From assembly GCA_017998575.1 (NCBI GenBank), contig JAGOCV010000007.1, positions 1 to 25,723 on the forward strand: a stretch of 25,723 nt of DNA. Direction: 5' to 3'. Below are positions 23,514 through 25,723 of the stretch, in pieces (within the stretch, counting starts at the first letter, position 1; every line of letters begins with the position of its first letter). The DNA is from Burkholderiaceae bacterium. Its GTDB lineage: Bacteria; Pseudomonadota; Gammaproteobacteria; Burkholderiales; Burkholderiaceae. The notes below the pieces were generated by a model that saw nothing but the letters and a program-made list of their open reading frames with translations, did no database searches and had not been told where the DNA came from. Made by a program: the position numbers and the translations under genes.

Positions 23514-25508
23514 CTAGCCCAACGATGGCCCCTTTGGCCGACCGACTTCCCACGATGCCCCGATACCGTGCATCGTCGCTGCGAGTTGCTGCCCCCGCCG
23601 CTGTTCGATCACAGGCCGCCACGGCACCAGGCTGAACCCCATGCCATCATCGAGCATCGCATAGCGCCCGCTGGCAAGCATGACGGAGCGCCGGTAGATG
23701 CCTGCAACGCGCTGCCCGTCCGTGGCGGGCCGATGCGCCAGGCCGGTTTCGGCGGCAATGTCCTTGGCGGCCTGCGCCAGTTCCCGATTGCGCAGCGTGC
23801 CCAGCAGGTTGCGCGCCAGGATCACTCGCTGCCCGCGCCGCTCCGCCAGCCCCTGTTCTTCAAGGAAGTCGGCGCGCTGTTGCAGGGTGTTCTTGACCTC
23901 GCCACCAAAGCCCAAGTCGCCCAGCCCCTTGCCGCCGCCGATCAACTGCTGGTCGAGCCAGGTGGCTCCGATCACGCGCGCCTGCAGCTCGATGGACAGG
24001 TGCGATTTCAGCTCCACGGCGACGCCGCCCAGCCGTTGCGCGTCGTACTGGCGGCCACGCTCGGTCAGGTCGTCCGGCACCTTCCATAACCCCTCGGCCA
24101 CGCGCTCCACGATGCCGGCCCGGCGCAGGGCTTCCAGCCGGCGGACGTGGGCCGCGACGACTTGCTGCGGGTCGCGGTCGGGCTTGGCCCGGCCCTGCTC
24201 GATCGCCAGGTGATGATCGGTGCGGTACAGGCCATCGCTCGCCAGCGCGGCGATGTTCTTGTCGGCCGCCCGTACCTCCGCGGAACCACGCACCTCCACC
24301 ACCGATCCGGTTGGATAGTTCGCCAGCTCGTCGCCGGCGTTCAACGCGACGTAGTGGGCCTTGCCGTCCACCCCGTCGATGACCAGATAGCCGCGGTCGT
24401 GCAGCTCGTCGGCCAGCCCCTTGCCGGCCACGCGGCCGACGATGGTGCGGCCGTCGTCGCCCGGCTCGAACACCGCCAGTTCGCGCGGCTGGCCGCTCAT
24501 GGCGCGCTGCATGGTGCGGATGATGTCGCCACGCTCGCCCAGGGCACGCAAGGTCTTCTCCGCGTCCGCATGGACGGCCCAGGTGCCGGGCTGCACCTCG
24601 TCGGCCAGGCCCAGGCGCTGCAAGCGTTGGAGTCGGCCGATCAGCAGCAGCCGCTGGCGTTGCAGCCGGGGTTCATTGAAGCGTTCGATCTGCACCCGGC
24701 CATCCACGCCGGCCTCACGCTGCAATGTGCGGTCGAGGCTCGTCCACCGCTCCTGTTTCACCTCGCGTCCCAAGGTCTGCTGGATCTCCAGTTCGGTGCG
24801 CTGCCCCAGCCATTCGGTCGCCAGTTCGGCGGCCCGATGGCGGAAGCCGTGGGCGATGTAGTCGCCGGCGATGATGAGGTCTTTGCCGGTGTCGTCGCGT
24901 CCGCGCACGATCAGGTGTGCGTGCGGGTTGTCGGTGTTCCAGTGATCCACCGCCACCCAATCCAGCCGCGTGCCAAGGTCGGCTTCCATCCGGTTCACCA
25001 GATGCCGGGTGTAGGTGCGCAGGTCGTCCAGCTCGGCGCCGTCCTCCGGGGAGACGATGAAGCGGAAATGGTGCCGGTCGTCGGCGGCCCGCTCCTTGAA
25101 GGCATCGAGGTCGGCTTCGTCGGTCTGCGGCCCGTAGGCCCGGCCCGGTTCGCCATCGCGGCCGGCGCCGTCGCGCTCAATGTAGCGCAGGTGCCTGGCG
25201 AGCGACTGCGGGCTGGCGTTGCGCTGGTTGACCAGCAGGGTCTTGATGGTCACGCGCCGCGACATGGGCGTCAGCTTCGCCCCGGCGAAGCGCGCCGCCG
25301 TGTGGCCGCGCCCAAGCCGTGAACCGGGGCGCTGACCGGCGCGTGCGCCGCTGCCGCCGGCTGCGGAATGGCGCATCGAGGACTTGCCGCTGCTGGCCTT
25401 GCCTGCCTGCTTGAGCACCTTGGAAACGAAGCTCTGGCCCTGACCCTTGCCCCGGTTCTTCGGGGCGCTGGGGCGTACCCGGAAATCGTCGTCGCGGCGG
25501 TCGCTCAT
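23514..25508 (-). CDS. Relaxase/mobilisation nuclease with DUF3363 (RlxS/TraI-like)
   Basis: The relaxase nicks the ICE at oriT, stays bound to the 5' end and leads the strand to TraG. The 664-residue protein (from MSDRRDDDF) has a basic, low-complexity N-terminus (about 1-95), a relaxase domain with HLRYIERDG (106-114), RHHFRFIVSPED (145-156) and the histidine cluster DHWNTDNPHAH (188-198) that should bind the catalytic metal, and then the long DUF3363 region to the C-terminus. The length is normal for Tn4371-type RlxS proteins. The frame continues upstream to 25634, but that part covers the hairpin-rich leader and has no homology, so ATG 25508 is preferred; its ribosome site is weak. Confidence 0.93.
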   Translation of the reverse strand: MSDRRDDDFRVRPSAPKNRGKGQGQSFVSKVLKQAGKASSGKSSMRHSAAGGSGARAGQRPGSRLGRGHTAARFAGAKLTPMSRRVTIKTLLVNQRNASPQSLARHLRYIERDGAGRDGEPGRAYGPQTDEADLDAFKERAADDRHHFRFIVSPEDGAELDDLRTYTRHLVNRMEADLGTRLDWVAVDHWNTDNPHAHLIVRGRDDTGKDLIIAGDYIAHGFRHRAAELATEWLGQRTELEIQQTLGREVKQERWTSLDRTLQREAGVDGRVQIERFNEPRLQRQRLLLIGRLQRLQRLGLADEVQPGTWAVHADAEKTLRALGERGDIIRTMQRAMSGQPRELAVFEPGDDGRTIVGRVAGKGLADELHDRGYLVIDGVDGKAHYVALNAGDELANYPTGSVVEVRGSAEVRAADKNIAALASDGLYRTDHHLAIEQGRAKPDRDPQQVVAAHVRRLEALRRAGIVERVAEGLWKVPDDLTERGRQYDAQRLGGVAVELKSHLSIELQARVIGATWLDQQLIGGGKGLGDLGFGGEVKNTLQQRADFLEEQGLAERRGQRVILARNLLGTLRNRELAQAAKDIAAETGLAHRPATDGQRVAGIYRRSVMLASGRYAMLDDGMGFSLVPWRPVIEQRRGQQLAATMHGIGASWEVGRPKGPSLG

Positions 25509-25542
25509 GGCCGCGCATCCTGCAAGCTCTGGCGTGTCCTGT

Positions 25543-25555
25543 CGTGCGAAGCACG
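25543..25555. repeat. GCGAAGC mini-hairpin 1
   Basis: CGTGC-GAA-GCACG forms a 5-bp stem with a three-base GAA loop. The core GCGAAGC is a heptamer known to make an unusually stable DNA mini-hairpin in single strands. Confidence 0.6.
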
Positions 25556-25571
25556 CGGACATGCCTGCATT

Positions 25572-25588
25572 GGCGCGACCTTCGCGCC
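25572..25588. repeat. Inverted repeat between the two GCGAAGC hairpins
   Basis: GGCGCGA and TCGCGCC pair perfectly over 7 bp around a CCT loop. It lies between the two GAA-loop hairpins in the relaxase leader. Confidence 0.6.
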
Positions 25589-25592
25589 CCAC

Positions 25593-25623
25593 GCGGCACG
25601 GCGGCGAAGCCGCTCCGTGCCGC
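25593..25623. repeat. Long GCGAAGC hairpin 2
   Basis: The outer arms GCGGCACGG and CCGTGCCGC pair over 9 bp. Inside them CGGC-GAA-GCCG forms a second stem with a GAA loop, with a two-base CT bulge. The core is again GCGAAGC. It is the strongest secondary structure in the relaxase leader. Confidence 0.65.
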
Positions 25624-25679
25624 GCCACCCCCATGTGCAGACAGGCTTTCGACGCGGCCTAGTGCCGCGTCCTTTTGTC

Positions 25680-25703
25680 TTGCCTTCCGCCTTTGCCTTC
25701 CGC
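25680..25703. repeat. 11-bp direct repeat near the relaxase leader
   Basis: TTGCCTTCCGC occurs twice, at 25680-25690 and 25693-25703, 13 bp apart in phase. It may be an iteron-like binding site for a relaxosome accessory protein or the relaxase. The window ends 20 bp later, so further copies cannot be excluded. Confidence 0.45.
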
Positions 25704-25723
25704 TGTCGCTCCAGGCACCGGCG

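Larger units (their letters stand above)
25509..25723. other. Relaxase leader region, oriT candidate
   Basis: The region directly upstream of the relaxase holds three tight hairpins (25543-25555, 25572-25588, 25593-25623) and an 11-bp direct repeat (TTGCCTTCCGC at 25680-25690 and 25693-25703). Relaxase genes often lie next to their own oriT, which typically shows inverted repeats and short direct repeats. No nick-site consensus could be confirmed, and the oriT call is inference. Confidence 0.4.

Noticed and set aside
23501..23517. CTAGT/ACTAG inverted repeat as a relaxase terminator
   Set aside because: The stem is only 5 bp, it overlaps the stop codon and is followed by just three T residues; too weak to call.
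24147..25322. Long plus-strand frame (391 codons) opposite the relaxase
   Set aside because: Antisense shadow of the relaxase, with no recognisable domain or ribosome site.
25509..25634. N-terminal extension of the relaxase to 25634
   Set aside because: It runs through the strong hairpins, is low in complexity and is not part of the relaxase family.
1..25723. tRNA, rRNA, CRISPR arrays, insertion sequences, ICE att sites
   Set aside because: None was seen: no cloverleaf-like or repeat-spacer pattern, no transposase or integrase frame, and no terminal inverted repeats were recognised by eye.

Overview
The window looks like part of a Tn4371-type integrative and conjugative element (ICE) from a GC-rich proteobacterium. 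Both ends are conjugation genes and the middle is about 17 kb of cargo. The left end carries, on the minus strand, traG - copG-like gene - trbB - trbC - trbD - trbE (cut by the edge), a P-type mating-pair-formation operon in the order known from Tn4371 relatives. The right end carries a DUF3363 relaxase (RlxS/TraI-like) on the minus strand, preceded by a hairpin-rich leader that is a good oriT candidate. Base composition is mosaic: the trb/tra genes, the efflux/lipid-transport genes and the relaxase are very GC-rich, while 4.7-10 kb is visibly more AT-rich. The host cannot be fixed from sequence alone. Beta- or gammaproteobacteria (Burkholderiales, Xanthomonadaceae, Pseudomonas) are the usual carriers of this ICE family.

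Layout. 1-4635: trbE', trbD, trbC, trbB, copG-like, traG, joined by 4-nt ATGA overlaps except before trbE. 4793-4828: an intrinsic terminator that separates this operon from an upstream pair, an EexN-like lipoprotein gene (4872-5150) and a LysR regulator gene (5147-6085, probably traR). 6113-9640: an AI-2E/PerM-family membrane protein, a DUF1269 glycine-zipper/coiled-coil protein, and an LpxR-type lipid A 3'-O-deacylase, all on the minus strand. 10040-11934: an OmpR-type response regulator and histidine kinase on the minus strand. 12082-21607: a divergent plus-strand series, OMF (NodT type) - MFP - RND pump - 24-codon mini-ORF - MlaE-like permease with an N-terminal STAS-like domain - MlaF-like ATPase - MCE/MlaD protein - PqiC-like lipoprotein. 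21614-21950: a wrecked FAD oxidoreductase gene. 22011-23315: a type II NADH dehydrogenase-like flavoprotein. 23514-25508: relaxase.

How the parts may work together. Most of the cargo acts on the cell envelope: a tripartite efflux pump, an MCE-type ABC lipid transporter, a lipid A deacylase and two membrane-associated proteins, with one two-component system in the middle. A 44-nt AT-rich element upstream of the efflux operon (11990-12033) recurs upstream of the DUF1269 gene (8403-8446) in the same orientation with 32 of 44 bases identical. A weaker partial copy lies upstream of the lpxR-like gene (9692-9715). This suggests a local regulon controlled by the response regulator, that is, a mobile envelope-remodelling island. 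The co-occurrence and the repeated element are seen in the sequence; the shared control and the joint function are inference.

No tRNA, rRNA, CRISPR array, intact transposase gene or ICE end (att site, integrase) was seen in the window.
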